DNA of 64,000 nucleotides from Paramyrothecium sp. XJ0827 (Eukaryota; Ascomycota; Sordariomycetes; Hypocreales; Stachybotryaceae): NCBI GenBank assembly GCA_020881915.1, contig JAJFPB010000001.1, positions 5,890,001 to 5,954,000 of the forward strand, written 5' to 3'. Below the pieces are notes generated by a model. It saw nothing but the letters and a program-made list of their open reading frames with translations, did not search any database and was not told the origin of the DNA. Below are positions 13,038-24,380 of this stretch, piece by piece (position 1 is the first letter of the stretch; each line of letters begins with the position of its first letter). A program made the translations under genes and the position numbers.

Positions 13038-14522
13038 TCAAAGCCGGGGTTGATCCATTTCTGCGCCCGAGGAGCGTCGTCTCTCCGGCATGATCGGTGC
13101 CGTCTCTCCAGAACTGTCCCGTCGAATACTGGTTGTGGATCCGGAACTATTAGCTGCCCTCATCCTGCCCTCTTCTCTGCTACGGAGCCAATTCAGTTGC
13201 ATCCGAATCATGTTGATGTTGTTCCGAAGCTCTGTGACCTCTTCTCGAATCAGCATGACCTGGTTGAGCGTCCACATGCTCTGCCGTGCTTCAAGCTGGG
13301 TCAGGTTCTGATGGATTTCCTCGAACCCTGCATCCAAATCTTGCATCGTTCGTTGCTCGTTGAAGACGCCATCGCCGCCTTCCCGACCTGAACTCGCCTG
13401 TGTCAGGCTCTCCAATAGTTCGATGCGTTTCGTGCTCTCTGTTTGCTGTGCCTGCATCTCCCGGAACTGGTTTCCGAGATCGTTGTAGGACTGAATGACA
13501 TCACGCTGGCTTCGGATGACTATGCCAGAAGCCGTCTCTGGGTGGAAGGCACACTCGAGTGAATGTGCACGAACTAATCCTCGCAAGACCCGAATCGGGC
13601 ATCCAACGTCTTGATATGGGCATCCAACCTCTACTCCTTCACAATCAGCTTCCTTGTGTTGATCCAGCTGGTGCCGGTAGACCAAGCGCCAACAAGACTC
13701 GCACCGAGTCTTACTCTTCGAACACGAGAGCAAATGCACATCAAGTTCGGCTTCTTGAATGGTAGAGTCGCACTGGCTACATTGTATGTCGCGATGATAG
13801 CACACATCGTCCTTTGGCTTAGATCGTAATTTCTTTTCGCAACTAGTGTCCGGACACGCATAGTACTGGAGGCCGCATTCTGTCGTTGCATGGGCCTCCA
13901 CTGCCTCGCGCTTCAACTCCTTGGTACAGCCGCGACTTTGATATGGACATTTCACGACCAAGCTGTTTAGCTGTGTCCGAATCAGCCTGGCGGCACTAGT
14001 GCAATCCAACCAAGTCAACGGCTCCCTGTCGATGGGGCATATGGTGCCCGCAGAGCTGGTCGCAAATGCCCGACGAATGCATCGATAGCAGAAAGTATGA
14101 TCGCACGGGGTCGTGACAGGGTCTATGAGAGGATCGTGGCAGATAGGGCAGAGTAGGTTGGGGTCGGGCTCGGCCACATAGACAAGCGAATATAAATCAA
14201 AGACGCAGCCCCCGCCGTACTTGTCGGGGATGTCAAGAGAGGACAAGTGTGGAGGTCGAAGCGGACCAGATCGTCGGCCAGCTGGTTGGGCGTCCTCCAC
14301 CGGTCGGACCACGTTCTCAGGTGCTGGCCTGACTGGAAAAGCGGTTCTTGAGCGATTACGAACATGGCTCGGGGTGATGATGAAGGCGTCGGATGGTGAT
14401 GGTGGCCTCACCAGACTCGTGACAAGATCGGGAGTTGGAGACGTGCGGCGCATGTTACGGCGACGCAACCGGCGAACGGCCGCCGGGCTGAGCTGGTAGT
14501 CATCAGCGCTGGTTCCTGACAT
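13038..14522 (-). CDS. TRAF-type RING and zinc-finger protein, putative E3 ligase
   Basis: This is a single-exon gene of 494 codons. After a basic, proline-rich N-terminus, a RING finger occupies residues 125-165: C125, C128, C140, H142, C145, C148, C162 and D165. The last ligand is Asp in a CPID motif, the C3HC3D pattern also found in TRAF6. Two or more TRAF-type zinc fingers follow (about 190-330), built from CPYQSRGC, CSQC, CESC and CPYQDVGC units with spaced His/Cys. A predicted coiled coil covers about residues 345-450, and a Ser/Arg-rich tail ends the protein. There is no MATH/TRAF-C domain. By family it is probably a RING-dependent ubiquitin ligase that recognises partners through its zinc fingers and coiled coil; the target is unknown. 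The start is the first ATG in frame, at MSGTSADDYQ. Confidence 0.88.
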   Translation of the reverse strand: MSGTSADDYQLSPAAVRRLRRRNMRRTSPTPDLVTSLVRPPSPSDAFIITPSHVRNRSRTAFPVRPAPENVVRPVEDAQPAGRRSGPLRPPHLSSLDIPDKYGGGCVFDLYSLVYVAEPDPNLLCPICHDPLIDPVTTPCDHTFCYRCIRRAFATSSAGTICPIDREPLTWLDCTSAARLIRTQLNSLVVKCPYQSRGCTKELKREAVEAHATTECGLQYYACPDTSCEKKLRSKPKDDVCYHRDIQCSQCDSTIQEAELDVHLLSCSKSKTRCESCWRLVYRHQLDQHKEADCEGVEVGCPYQDVGCPIRVLRGLVRAHSLECAFHPETASGIVIRSQRDVIQSYNDLGNQFREMQAQQTESTKRIELLESLTQASSGREGGDGVFNEQRTMQDLDAGFEEIHQNLTQLEARQSMWTLNQVMLIREEVTELRNNINMIRMQLNWLRSREEGRMRAANSSGSTTSIRRDSSGETAPIMPERRRSSGAEMDQPRL

Positions 14523-16497
14523 GGGTTTATGACCTAGGTGTGGTAAGCCAGAATATCACCGGCTTGCCACACTGCGGACAATCTGTGCCCAGGAGGAGAT
14601 CGTATATGGCCGAGGTCTATGGCTCTGATCAACCGGCGTCAGCTCGAAGTCCCGGTCGGTGATGTGAGGTTGGCCCGAAACTGGTGTAGCGGTGAAAATA
14701 TGACGTTGCGAGGAGAAGCTGAGATCCAGGTGAGGGAATTCGACGTTGCAAGAATGCTGGACACTGTGTAGAAACACTGAGCACAAGAACCCTTGTTGCA
14801 CGGCTCTGATGATGCTGAACTGCGTCACTCACCCAATGAGGTAGAGGTCCGCAGCCGAGGACAAAAAATAAAAGGGTCCGATAAGCTGGCCGGTACTTTT
14901 ATATCAAGTGGGGGGGGGGCCATGGTGGGGTAAGTACCCTCCCTGCCTCATGTCACTTGCGTTGACCATAGCAACTGCGCCGTGCCACAGTCGCCAAATA
15001 CGTACGGAGCTCAGGGTCATGTTGGGACACGTCTCTTGCTTGCAACGGCTGCCCAAAAAGTTCCATGCCGCAATATAGTTTAAAGCTGTAAAAATCTTCA
15101 GAATTTAGACCATTATGGGTGGTAATGAGCATTCAAAGAATATGTATTTTGGTGAAGAAAAATAATGACAAGATAGGACTCAATGGTGATTATGCTAGAG
15201 TAACGTTGGCTCTTTCAATATTGCTCATTCTTCCTGACCACACATGAAAGCACTACAAATCTTGACCACAGTAGCCTTGCCGCAGGCTCAATAGAGCAAC
15301 ACAAAGTTGGCTCAAGCAACCCCTACCTATCGCGTATTCATGTCATAAAGGACTTTGGAATTTGAAATTGATGCCATCTTCACACCAATGCACACATCCA
15401 CTCAGGTGGACACCTGACCAAATAGGTCATGAGCGATACAAGTACGAAAACAACAAAAGACGAGGACTTCGTCCACGGTACGGCGTGCAATGCAGTAAGC
15501 GGCGGTGCAACCTTGAGCCTTTGACGTCAACCCCACATGTGAATTGTTTACATTCGTCCTAGCCGTATGGTGGAGTGTGTTCCTGCCGACAAGAGCGTTC
15601 CTGGCTCACCCTACTGGATATGCCTCGCTAGTTGGGTCCTAGGAGAAACCCCCTTTGCGGCGCAAAACGTCAACTTCGGGTAGTATCAGTCGTCTAGGTT
15701 TCCGAACAAGGCACCGTGAGGTGCGTTCATGGAGGATATGTTAGGCAAACCTGGGTTGTTACATGCGATGGATTAGACGCTGAGCGCGCGTTGTCCGAAT
15801 CACACTTGCCATTCCCTGCTCCAATTGACGGAAATCCTCATGGCAATCAGGTCAGATTCCGATGGCCCAAGCGCGAGCCAGATGCTCGGCTGTGGTTGGA
15901 CGCAGCCCCGAGTTAGCGGAATCCATGATGGCATGTTCCAAGGCCGCTAATAAGCCGAGTACTTTCGGCCGCGCTTGATTAAGGTAAGTAAACTCACCTA
16001 CCCAGTGTCGGTGTCAAATCCGGGGGTGGGTGACCCTCAGTCACTGTGCGGCATGCCCCACGTTTCAGTCCTACTTTCACATGTCAGCGGCGACACGGAC
16101 GCTTGCCCGGAGCGACTGGGGACCCCTTCATCTCCGGCGTCACGAGTCACACGACGTCTGCTGGGCCGACCCAAGACGCTGGGTTCGTTCTTTGACAACT
16201 CGCAATGCTTTTGCCGGTGCGACACTCGACTTCCACTTGACATTGACTTTTTAGGCCGGCCCTGCTTGGGGACACCTCGAATCCATCCGGGCTACATGTC
16301 TTCATTCGAACTCCGCCACGCCCTGTCCGATCACGAGCCCGTCGTTATTCCGCTCGTGTTATTTGACGCCGCATCGGCATCCGTCGACACGAACAGCCCC
16401 CAGATAATGTTGCGCTGCTCTTTGAACCACTTGGGAGTTGGCGTTCATCATCTTCTCCGACACCTTTGAAGCCACATCAGAACCACCGCTCTCCGCC
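14523..16497. other. Divergent promoter region
   Basis: Nearly 2 kb separates the RING gene (-) from the hydrolase gene (+), so both promoters lie here. It contains a run of nine G at 14911-14919 and an AT-richer stretch from about 15.06 to 15.4 kb. A 164-codon + frame at 15975-16469 has no recognisable motif and is treated as chance or leader sequence. Confidence 0.6.
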
Positions 16498-18738
16498 ATG
16501 ATTGATCACGTCCTTGGACGGCCCTCGTCCAAGTCGCGACGCCTCCAGGTCTTGGCCGTGCTGTCTTTTTGGTCTGTTTATCTATACAAGTATGCCTCGG
16601 AAACGCTTTAATTATTTTTGACGCGGTACTGACTCTCAAGCAGAGGCCGCAGGCATGGGCCGCCGGGGGTCAAGTCCCTTTCAAAATATTTCTCCCAGCA
16701 CTATTCGGCATGGCAGATGGTCGTTATCACCATGATGTCCCTCTACGCAGCTCGTAACTTTAGCGCTCTCGTTGGCTTAGCCAGCCCGGAACCCATGGCG
16801 AACATGTACGATCCTGCCTTCTTTCGAGCTACGTGGGTCATGACAGCCCTCGATGCCGGCTTCTGGACTGCAATGAGGATTCCGAACAAGTGGCTGCGCG
16901 ACCTCGCGAGTGTAGTCTTCTCCGTCTTCTACTTATTCACAGCTGAAAGAGCGGATGAAAAAGTTCGAAAAGTCAGAGGAATGTTGACTGTAGAGCACCT
17001 ACGTATCGCATGGAACAAGGGAACCACGCCGTATCTTAGCTTCTTCCAAGGCCTGTTGCGGCCGAGGTTCACGCGTTGGCCACCCCGGCAAGTACGCATA
17101 CCCCGGCCCTCCGGCAGTGATTACAAAGGTTCAGTGTCCGCTTGGCTCTACTATGACGGGCCGCTGGCAGATCTGGAAAATACAAATCAGCTCGTCTTGG
17201 ACGTCCCCGGTGGCGGATTCGTGGCTATGGATCCTCGATGCAACGATGACAAGCTATTTGCTTGGGCGGCTAAGTCCGGTTTGCCAGTCCTCAGCCTGGA
17301 CTACAAGAAGGCCCCGGAGTACCCATACCCTTACGCATTGAACGAATGTTTCGACGTCTATGTTACACTGATGAAATCCAAGGGGAGGTGCATTGGAATG
17401 TCGGGCAAAGAAACGCCAAGAGTGATCATTACAGGTGACAGCGCGGGCGGTAACCTTGCCGTTGCAGCCACACTCATGATACTCGAGACAAGTACGACGG
17501 GCTTCAAACGCGCCTCGTCTGGCGTTCAGCTGCCTGCGCCAGATGGCCTAGTGTGCTTTTATCCCGCGCTGGATATGAATATTGGCAATTGGATGTCAGA
17601 CGAGCAGATGTCCTTGATTCAGGATCGTCGGGTGCGACAAACAAACAAGCCGATCGTGCGGAGGAAGAGCAGGCAATACAACGATTTAGTGGGAACACCA
17701 CACCAGTCGGATGATGAGGATGAGACGCCTCCAGTCAAGTCGGATGCAAGATCACTTGCAGAGGCAAATCAAATCGTCAACGATGCGAGATATGCACATC
17801 CCGAATATGCTCACGCGGGGCCGCAATCCGTAGGACAGCCGCCCCATAAGGAAACGAAGCAAAACGGCAGCGCTTCTCATCGTACCGAGACCATGAAGAC
17901 TCGCCTGGCCACTTCATCAATGATCTCATACTTTAACGATCGGGTGCTCACGCCAGAGATGATGCGTGCCATGATCATCCTATACATAGGACCTCACAAT
18001 CGTCCAGACTTCCTGACGGACTATCTCCTCAGCCCCGTGTTAGCGCCGGATGCATTGCTGGCGAATTTTCCCAAGACCTACTTCATGACTGGAGAGCGAG
18101 ACCCCTTGGTCGACGACACAGTCATTTTTGCAGGCCGCCTGAGAAGAGCGAAGACCGCTGCACGACAGGCAGCAAATCCGACCAGCTCGGAGCACAAAGC
18201 CAGCCAAGACGATAGTGATGAGCCCGAGGTTATGCTGATCCCTGGCATATCTCATGGCTTCATGCAATTTCCAAGCATATATCCCCCTGCTTGGAAGCAC
18301 TTTGAGCGCTGCGCAGGGTGGTTCGATCAGCTCTTCACTCACGCCGAGAAGGCACGCGTGCGCCACAGTCGTCCAGTTCTCCCGCATCTCACGACTACGG
18401 GCGGACACGGTCCAGGCCGCCACCACGTGCGCACTGAGTCCAGCGGAGATGAAGGCATGCCACTCGAGATTGGCATGACAAAGTTGACACGAGGACGCGG
18501 CATGACCAGACAGCAGCCTGTCCAGGAGGAGCAGGTTGCTGAGAAGACGACCGAAACGCCCACGATTAAGGAGAACGGGAAAGAGCCCGAAAATGACAGC
18601 GATCGTGGAAAGAAGAAGACCAGGAAAGGGCTCAGCAAGAACAAGAGTCTCGTCAAGCTTAGCAGCTCAGATGATCTGCTCGGGCGGAGGATGCAGGGTC
18701 TCACAAATGGGTTGACGGGTGCAGGGGACGAGGACTAG
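16498..18738 (+). CDS. Membrane-anchored HSL-like alpha/beta hydrolase
   Basis: Two exons, 16498-16589 and 16644-18738, give 728 residues. The family hydrolyses carboxylic esters such as acylglycerols, sterol esters or acetyl esters; the substrate here is unknown. The N-terminus has hydrophobic segments (about residues 16-30 and 54-72), suggesting membrane attachment. The catalytic core shows the oxyanion motif PGGGF (219-223, usually HGGGF), the nucleophile in GDSAGG (Ser297), the acid in GERDPLVDD (Asp517) and the base in PGISHGF (His568). A hydrophilic insertion of about 110 residues between the nucleophile and the acid resembles the regulatory insert of mammalian hormone-sensitive lipase. 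The C-terminal 140 residues are charged and low in complexity. The first exon rests on a clean GTATGC-CAG intron with frame continuity. Confidence 0.87.
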
Positions 18739-19742
18739 ACGACAGGGAGCGCCGAGAATGACACGGACATAAGCATTGCATTGCATGGTGAGATATGCAT
18801 ATTCCAGGATGTTTTGGGAGTTTGGGCTGCACTGTTTAGACGCGACCAGGAAGAATCCGGGCCATTGCATGCCTGCATCATACGATGTAAATGTGTGAAT
18901 TTAGGCACAAGCAAACGTGCAACCTGCATAGCAAGTCGGCTCACCTGCTGGGCGCTCATAGCTTGAATTTCATGATGAATGCACAAACATGAAGCCGCTG
19001 CGCCTTCATCACAACACTAGCTCGTGACGTGTCCAGCTCCATGACCTGACTGGGGCCGCTTCCCGTCTGACCCAAACACACAATTGGCAAATAGGTTTGT
19101 GAGCTGCTCATCCATTACTTGATCATTGCCCCTCGCATTGCTGCAGCTGTGCTTCAGTGGCATGGCAATCCCGAGTGGGGTTCCCTCCATGACGGCACGA
19201 CTCGGGCAAAACGGCATGTCCAAGGATCTGCAAACAGGGCAAACGACTGGACCCGCTCCTCGCCGCTACCCGAATGCTTGGTGAGGGAGCTTGTTTGGCA
19301 CCCACAACCTGAAGCCGTGCCATCCGGGCCGTCGGGGGAGGAAGAGGAGGAGAATGGGCCCGTCATGCTTGACAAACGGGCTGCTGCCAGAGTTGGGAGA
19401 ATGGCGTTCCTGGTCTAGATCTAGTGCGTAGGGGGAAGGGGGCATGGCATGGCTTCACATGCGCCACGGCGTAGACTTGATGGCTGATTCGCCAATCCGC
19501 TCCCCTGCTGTGGGTGAACCATTGAAGCTTGGTTTGGTGAGGTAATGCGTGTTATTGACTTTGGGAGTTTGAAGGGCCCTGTAGTCGTCCGAGTATATGT
19601 ACGAGGCCGGCCCTCTCCTCCGTCGTCCGCCCTCTCTTACGTTCATTACTTACACCGTTCCCGGCTGCCGTAAACCCGATCCTCATATTTGCTGCTTCAT
19701 CTGGCATCCCAATCATCTCGTATCAAACGTGGAGGCGACACC
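18739..19742. other. Promoter of the glutamate decarboxylase gene
   Basis: One kilobase between two same-strand genes. No supportable gene is seen. A TATATG element is near 19594, about 150 bases before the gad ATG. Confidence 0.6.
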
Positions 19743-21596
19743 ATGGTGCATCTCGCCTCGATTCCGGAGAAGGGGACGGGCTCTGATGCCAACACTCCCA
19801 CCGGAGACAAGGAAGTGAGCCAAGTAGATGCCGGCTTCTCCAGTGAGGAACCGGAATTCACCACGACCGTCTACGGCTCGCGCTTCGCCGGCGAAGACCT
19901 GCCCAAGCGCAGGATGCCCGAGACGCAGATGCCCAGAGACGTCGCATACCGCATGATCAGAGACGACCTCATCTTGGATGGTAACCCTACGCTCAAGTAA
20001 GGGAGACGACATGGACCTGCTCCGGTGGCTATTTGAAAGCATGAGCTAATACGTCTTCACTCAGTCTTGCTTCCTTTGTCACGACTTACATGGTGAGTCC
20101 CCCGGTTCTGCTGTTCTAGGCGCCGTGGCAGCGCGCGACATGAGCTGACGAGGTTTGGCACGGCAGGAAGAAGAGGCCGAGAAGCTCATGACCGAGTGCC
20201 TCCCCAAGAACTTCATCGACTACGAGGAGTACCCGCAGACGGCCGACATCCAGAACCGCTGCGTCAACATGATCGGCGACCTGTTCCACGCCACGGGCGG
20301 CAGCGCCGTCGGCACGTCGTGCGTCGGCTCCTCCGAGGCCATCATGCTCGCCGTGCTGGCCATGAAGAAGCGCTGGAAGCTCCGCCGCCAGGCCGAGGGC
20401 AAGAGCGCCGAGCGCCCCAACATCGTCATGTCGTCGGCCGTCCAGGTCTGCTGGGAGAAGGCCACGCGCTACTTCGAGATCGAGGAGAAGCTCGTCTACT
20501 GCACCCCGGACCGCTACGTCATCGACCCGGAGGAGACGGTCTCGCTCGTCGACGAGAACACCATCGGCATCTGCGTCATCCTGGGGACCACGTACACGGG
20601 CGAGTACGAGGACGCCAAGGCCGTCAACGATCTCTTGGTCGAGAAGAATATCGACGTTCCCATTCACGTGGACGCCGCCAGCGGCGGCTTCGTCGCACCG
20701 TTTGTCTGCCCTGAGCTTGAGTGGGACTTTAGGCTGGAGAAGGTTGTGTCGATCAACGCTTCTGGCCACAAGGTAAGGCATAATTCGCTTCACTTTGCCC
20801 GGATGGGAGAGGGCATTTCACTGATGTGCCGAGCAGTATGGCCTCGTATACCCCGGAGTTGGCTGGGTTGTCTGGCGTGCGCCAGAGTATCTCCCCCAAG
20901 AGCTTGTCTTCAACATCAACTATCTCGGCGCCGACCAGGCCTCCTTCACACTCAACTTCTCCAAGGGCGCCTCCCATGTCATCGGCCAATACTACCAATT
21001 CATCCGCCTCGGAAAGCGTGGCTACCGTTCCATCATGAGCAACCTGACGCGCACCGCCGACTACCTGAGCCAGTCCCTCGAGGGCCTGGGCTTCGTCATC
21101 ATGTCCAAGACGTCCGGCAAGGGCCTGCCGCTCGTCGCGTTCCGCTTCGCCACCGCGGCGGAGGGCGGCAAGGACGACAGGCACTACGACGAGTTCGCGC
21201 TCGCCCACACCCTCCGCTCCCGGGGTTGGGTGGTGCCGGCTTACACGATGGCGCCGCACACCAACCAGCTCAAGATGCTGCGCGTCGTCGTCCGCGAGGA
21301 CTTCTCGCGCAGCAGATGCGACATGCTGCTGCACGACATCAAGCTCGTCGTTGGGCTGCTGGAGGAGACGGACCGAGAGAGCGTGAAGAGACAGCAAGAA
21401 TACATCCAGACGCACCTCACGTCCGCGGGCCGCCGCAACAGGCACCCCAAGTCACACAACAGCAAGGCTTACAAGGTATGCCCCCCCCCCCTTAGTCAAG
21501 AAATCTCCTTCGTCTCGTTGCCTGGTTACTAACGTGCTGCAGGATGAGACACACTCGTTGCAAGGCAAGACGGGCAAGACCCATGCGGTCTGTTAG
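19743..21596 (+). CDS. gad1: Glutamate decarboxylase
   Basis: This PLP enzyme converts glutamate to 4-aminobutyrate and CO2, feeding the GABA shunt and consuming cytosolic protons. Five exons, 19743-19996, 20065-20092, 20167-20772, 20837-21475 and 21543-21596, give 526 residues. Exon 2 is only 28 bases and encodes the conserved [10 protein letters not shown] joint. Family motifs include the catalytic lysine in INASGHKYG (Lys296, split from YG by intron 3), [23 protein letters not shown] and [14 protein letters not shown]. The last exon adds 17 codons ending in KTHAVC. No plant-type calmodulin-binding tail is seen. The ATG has a good context (ACCATGG) and starts a short disordered leader. The 3' end converges on the secreted-protein gene, with 95 bases between stops. 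Confidence 0.95.
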
Positions 21597-21691
21597 TCGG
21601 AGACGTCATTATGAACGAGCAAGACGAATGCATTGCTAATAGTCAAAACGAGCATAACTTTTAATTGAAATTTCCAGCCAGTTTATTATGT

Positions 21692-22504
21692 CTAACCACC
21701 TTCAGGTTTCTTGCCTCCAGTGGCAATTTCTGGACCATGATACTTCCATTCGGGCCTCTCATGCTCAGGCCGATCCCTAGAAATGTCACTCGATATCTTG
21801 ACGTCGTCCCAGTAGCCCGGCGATGGATGCGTGTAGTACTTCCCCGTCTTGCCGCAGACCTTCTGCCCCTTCCACGAGCGGCCGTACTCCTTGTTCCACT
21901 TCTTGATCCACGTCCACGCCGGCCCGTCGCCGCAGGTCCGGTTCATGTGGCCCTCGGCGTCCTCGTACTCGGCCTCGGAGCAGTACTGCGTGCCGCTCTT
22001 GTGGCGCACGCACACGTAGACGGCCACGTTTCCCTTGAGGGCGAGCTCGACGTGGCCCGTCTTGACGGGGTATATGTCGCACCAGTTGTAGAAGGACTGC
22101 TTGGTGTGGCGGTAGTCGTCCGGGTCGAGGGCGTAGTTGAACGTCTCGTACTCGTGGCTGTGGTAGCAGCCCGTGTCGCTCACGGGCACGGGTAGCGTGC
22201 TCTGCGCGTACAGGTCGAGGTTGACGTCGACGACGCGCCCTTTGTTCTCGTCGACGACAAAGGTATACTCGCCGCTGCCCCAACCCTGGGGCTTGAGCTT
22301 GCGCGCCTCGAGCCGATGCCACCGCTTCTCCTCAGGATGCCACCGCTTGAGGAGCGGTGGTGCCCCGTCGCTTCTCATCGTAACGTGGTAGTTGCCATCG
22401 GGCAGTTTCGGATCAACGAAGAAACCGTCGTGTTCGAATGCATCATCCTGGATGAGACCTGCGCTCGCAACGCAGGCCACCATTAAGTAAAGGATGGATT
22501 TCAT
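21692..22504 (-). CDS. Small secreted six-cysteine protein, unknown function
   Basis: This single-exon gene encodes 270 residues. The first 16 form a typical signal peptide (MKSILYLMVACVASAG). The mature part carries six cysteines at 113, 142, 165, 175, 191 and 217, enough for three disulfides. It is rich in Trp, Tyr and His, and a KR pair at 53-54 could be a Kex2-type cleavage site. The tail is Gly/Lys/Pro-rich. I do not recognise a catalytic motif. Secretion, size and even cysteine count fit an effector-like or cell-surface protein, but that is inference. Codon use is strongly GC-ending and regular, which supports a real gene. It lies between gad1 and the acetylornithine aminotransferase gene. 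Confidence 0.82.
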   Translation of the reverse strand: MKSILYLMVACVASAGLIQDDAFEHDGFFVDPKLPDGNYHVTMRSDGAPPLLKRWHPEEKRWHRLEARKLKPQGWGSGEYTFVVDENKGRVVDVNLDLYAQSTLPVPVSDTGCYHSHEYETFNYALDPDDYRHTKQSFYNWCDIYPVKTGHVELALKGNVAVYVCVRHKSGTQYCSEAEYEDAEGHMNRTCGDGPAWTWIKKWNKEYGRSWKGQKVCGKTGKYYTHPSPGYWDDVKISSDISRDRPEHERPEWKYHGPEIATGGKKPEGG

Positions 22505-22849
22505 CGTGTTCGAGATGACTTGGACACTGCTTTTGCTTTCTCAATGCCCGCTGTGCTTGGATAAACTCGCGCTGTTTAACGATAGAACCAGTCGACGGTC
22601 TTTCCCAGGGTTGTTGTTAAATGGGAGACAATTTCCATTGCTAGCTGTAATCGCCCAAGCCAGTGTGCTCTCCAAAGTTATTTGCTGCATACATTGAAAC
22701 AAGAATATACTCATGAGGGCGCTGTCAAACTTTGGTCTCAATGAAAAGCTTGTTGACGTTATAAAAAATGTGGATATTTGAAATCTATTCTTTTGTCACC
22801 ATGCCTCCCTACACATCGCAAAACGCCCGCTAAGATACCGCAGCACTTT
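22505..22849. other. Short intergenic spacer
   Basis: This is 345 bases holding the promoter of the secreted-protein gene and the 3' end of the aminotransferase gene, both on the - strand. It is AT-richer than its neighbours (near 22.75 kb). No other feature is seen. Confidence 0.65.
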
Positions 22850-24380
22850 CTATGACCGAGTTGCTGTGATGGCCTCTTCCAAAATGTCCAGGCCCTGCTG
22901 GATTTCCTCGTCGGTCACGTTCAAACTGGGCACAAAACGAAGTGTGTTGGTGCCGGCAGTGATGATGAGGAGACCCCTCTCACGCGCGGCCTTGACGATA
23001 GGTGTGGGATCCTCGGACAACTGAAGGCCAAGGATGAGACCCCTGCCACGAATCTCAGAGATAAGATCAGGGAACTTAGCTCGAAGGTTCTTGAAGCGCT
23101 GCTTGAACAGGGAAGATTTGGCCAGGACTTCCTTCTGGAGGTCTGTTTCAGAGAGGCGCGAAACCAAGTAGTGAGCAACTCGGCACGCCAGGGGGTTGCC
23201 GCCGAATGTAGTGCCATGGTCGCCAACCTTGATCTTCTCGCTTACCGATTCTGTAACAAGAACAGCGCCGATGGGGAATCCGTTACCCAGAGCCTTCGCT
23301 GTCGTAAGAACGTCCGGATGAGCCTCCTTGGGAAGATTGCCGTGAGCCCAGAATGTGCCCGTTCGTGAGAGACCGCACTGGATCTCGTCATACACAAGGA
23401 CAGCACCGACCTCCCTGCATCGCTTAGCAAGAGCAACGAGGAACTCTTCGCTCGCGGCCTGCACGCCACCCTCTCCTTGAATAGGCTCAACCATAACACC
23501 GCACGTCTTTTCTGTGACAAGCTCATCGATGGCGGCGACGTCATTGTATGTGCCCACCTTGAAGCCAGGAACCATGGGTGAGAATGGCTTTTGGTACTTG
23601 GGATTTGGCGTCGCAGAGAGACTGCCCATCGTGCGGCCGTGGAAGGCATTCTTGAACGTCACAATCTCGAACTTGTCGCCTGACGGCTCAAGGACCTTGC
23701 CGACCTTCCTAGCGAATTTGATGGCCGCCTCATTCGCCTCGGTGCCGGAGTTACAGATGAACACCGAACTAGCATCGTGCATGCAGCCAGATTCTCTGGT
23801 CTTCTCGATCAGCAGCTTCGACAAGGCGCCAGTCCAAGGGTTGTAGTAGAGGTTCGAAGCATGAACAAGGGTTTTGGACTAGACCCGATAATGTCAGCCT
23901 CGATGGAAGAGCGCCTGTTGCCAATTACGAACGCACCTGATCGGCCAGAATCCTGGCAACTCCAGGCTCGCAATGACCGAGCGAATTGACGGCAATTCCA
24001 GCAGTGAAATCAAGGTATTTCCGGTTCTCAATGTCCCAGAGCCATGATCCCTCTCCCTGGACGAATACGGGCGGCGGCCTGGCGTAGGTGGCTACCATGT
24101 AAGGCGCATGTTCGTTAACGAGGGCGGCGCTCGGGGAGTCTGCCGAGGGGTCAGGATTCGACAACGATGCGTCTCTCTGCAAGGCCTGTCAGCTACTTTT
24201 GAACCATTGCGTCTTTTATAGCGGTGGATCTACGTTGATATCCTGCTTCAGGGCCTCGGAAAGGCTAGACTTCGCAGTCGCAGCGGACGAGAAGCGCGCG
24301 ACAGGAATTCGGGGATGTGCGACAGCTCGGGAGCAGGCCCGAGCTGCCAATTGCATGCGGACGGGCAACCTGGCAGCCAT
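22850..24380 (-). CDS. arg8: Acetylornithine aminotransferase, mitochondrial
   Basis: This PLP enzyme makes N-acetylornithine from N-acetylglutamate semialdehyde in mitochondrial arginine synthesis. Three exons, 24380-24234, 24176-23937 and 23878-22850, give 471 residues. Exon 1 encodes an Arg/Ala/Ser-rich mitochondrial presequence without acidic residues until the mature part begins. Class-III aminotransferase landmarks follow: DFTAGIAVNSLGH, NSGTEANEAAIKFARK, FHGRTMGSLSAT, EPIQGEGGV, YDEIQCGLSRTG and the Schiff-base lysine in TTAKALGNG (about Lys324). TTFGGNPLACR follows it. An out-of-frame ATG lies seven bases before the start and overlaps it. The chosen ATG has G at -3 and opens the presequence. 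Intron 1 uses a GTAGAT donor. Confidence 0.94.

Noticed and set aside
15975..16469. 164-codon + frame just before the hydrolase gene
   Set aside because: Composition is unremarkable, no family is recognised, and it lies in the probable leader/promoter; the hydrolase start at 16498 is supported independently.
20155..21495. Single long + frame continuing past the gad intron
   Set aside because: After 20772 it reads through intron 3 in the wrong register; the spliced reading restores the conserved SGHKYG motif.
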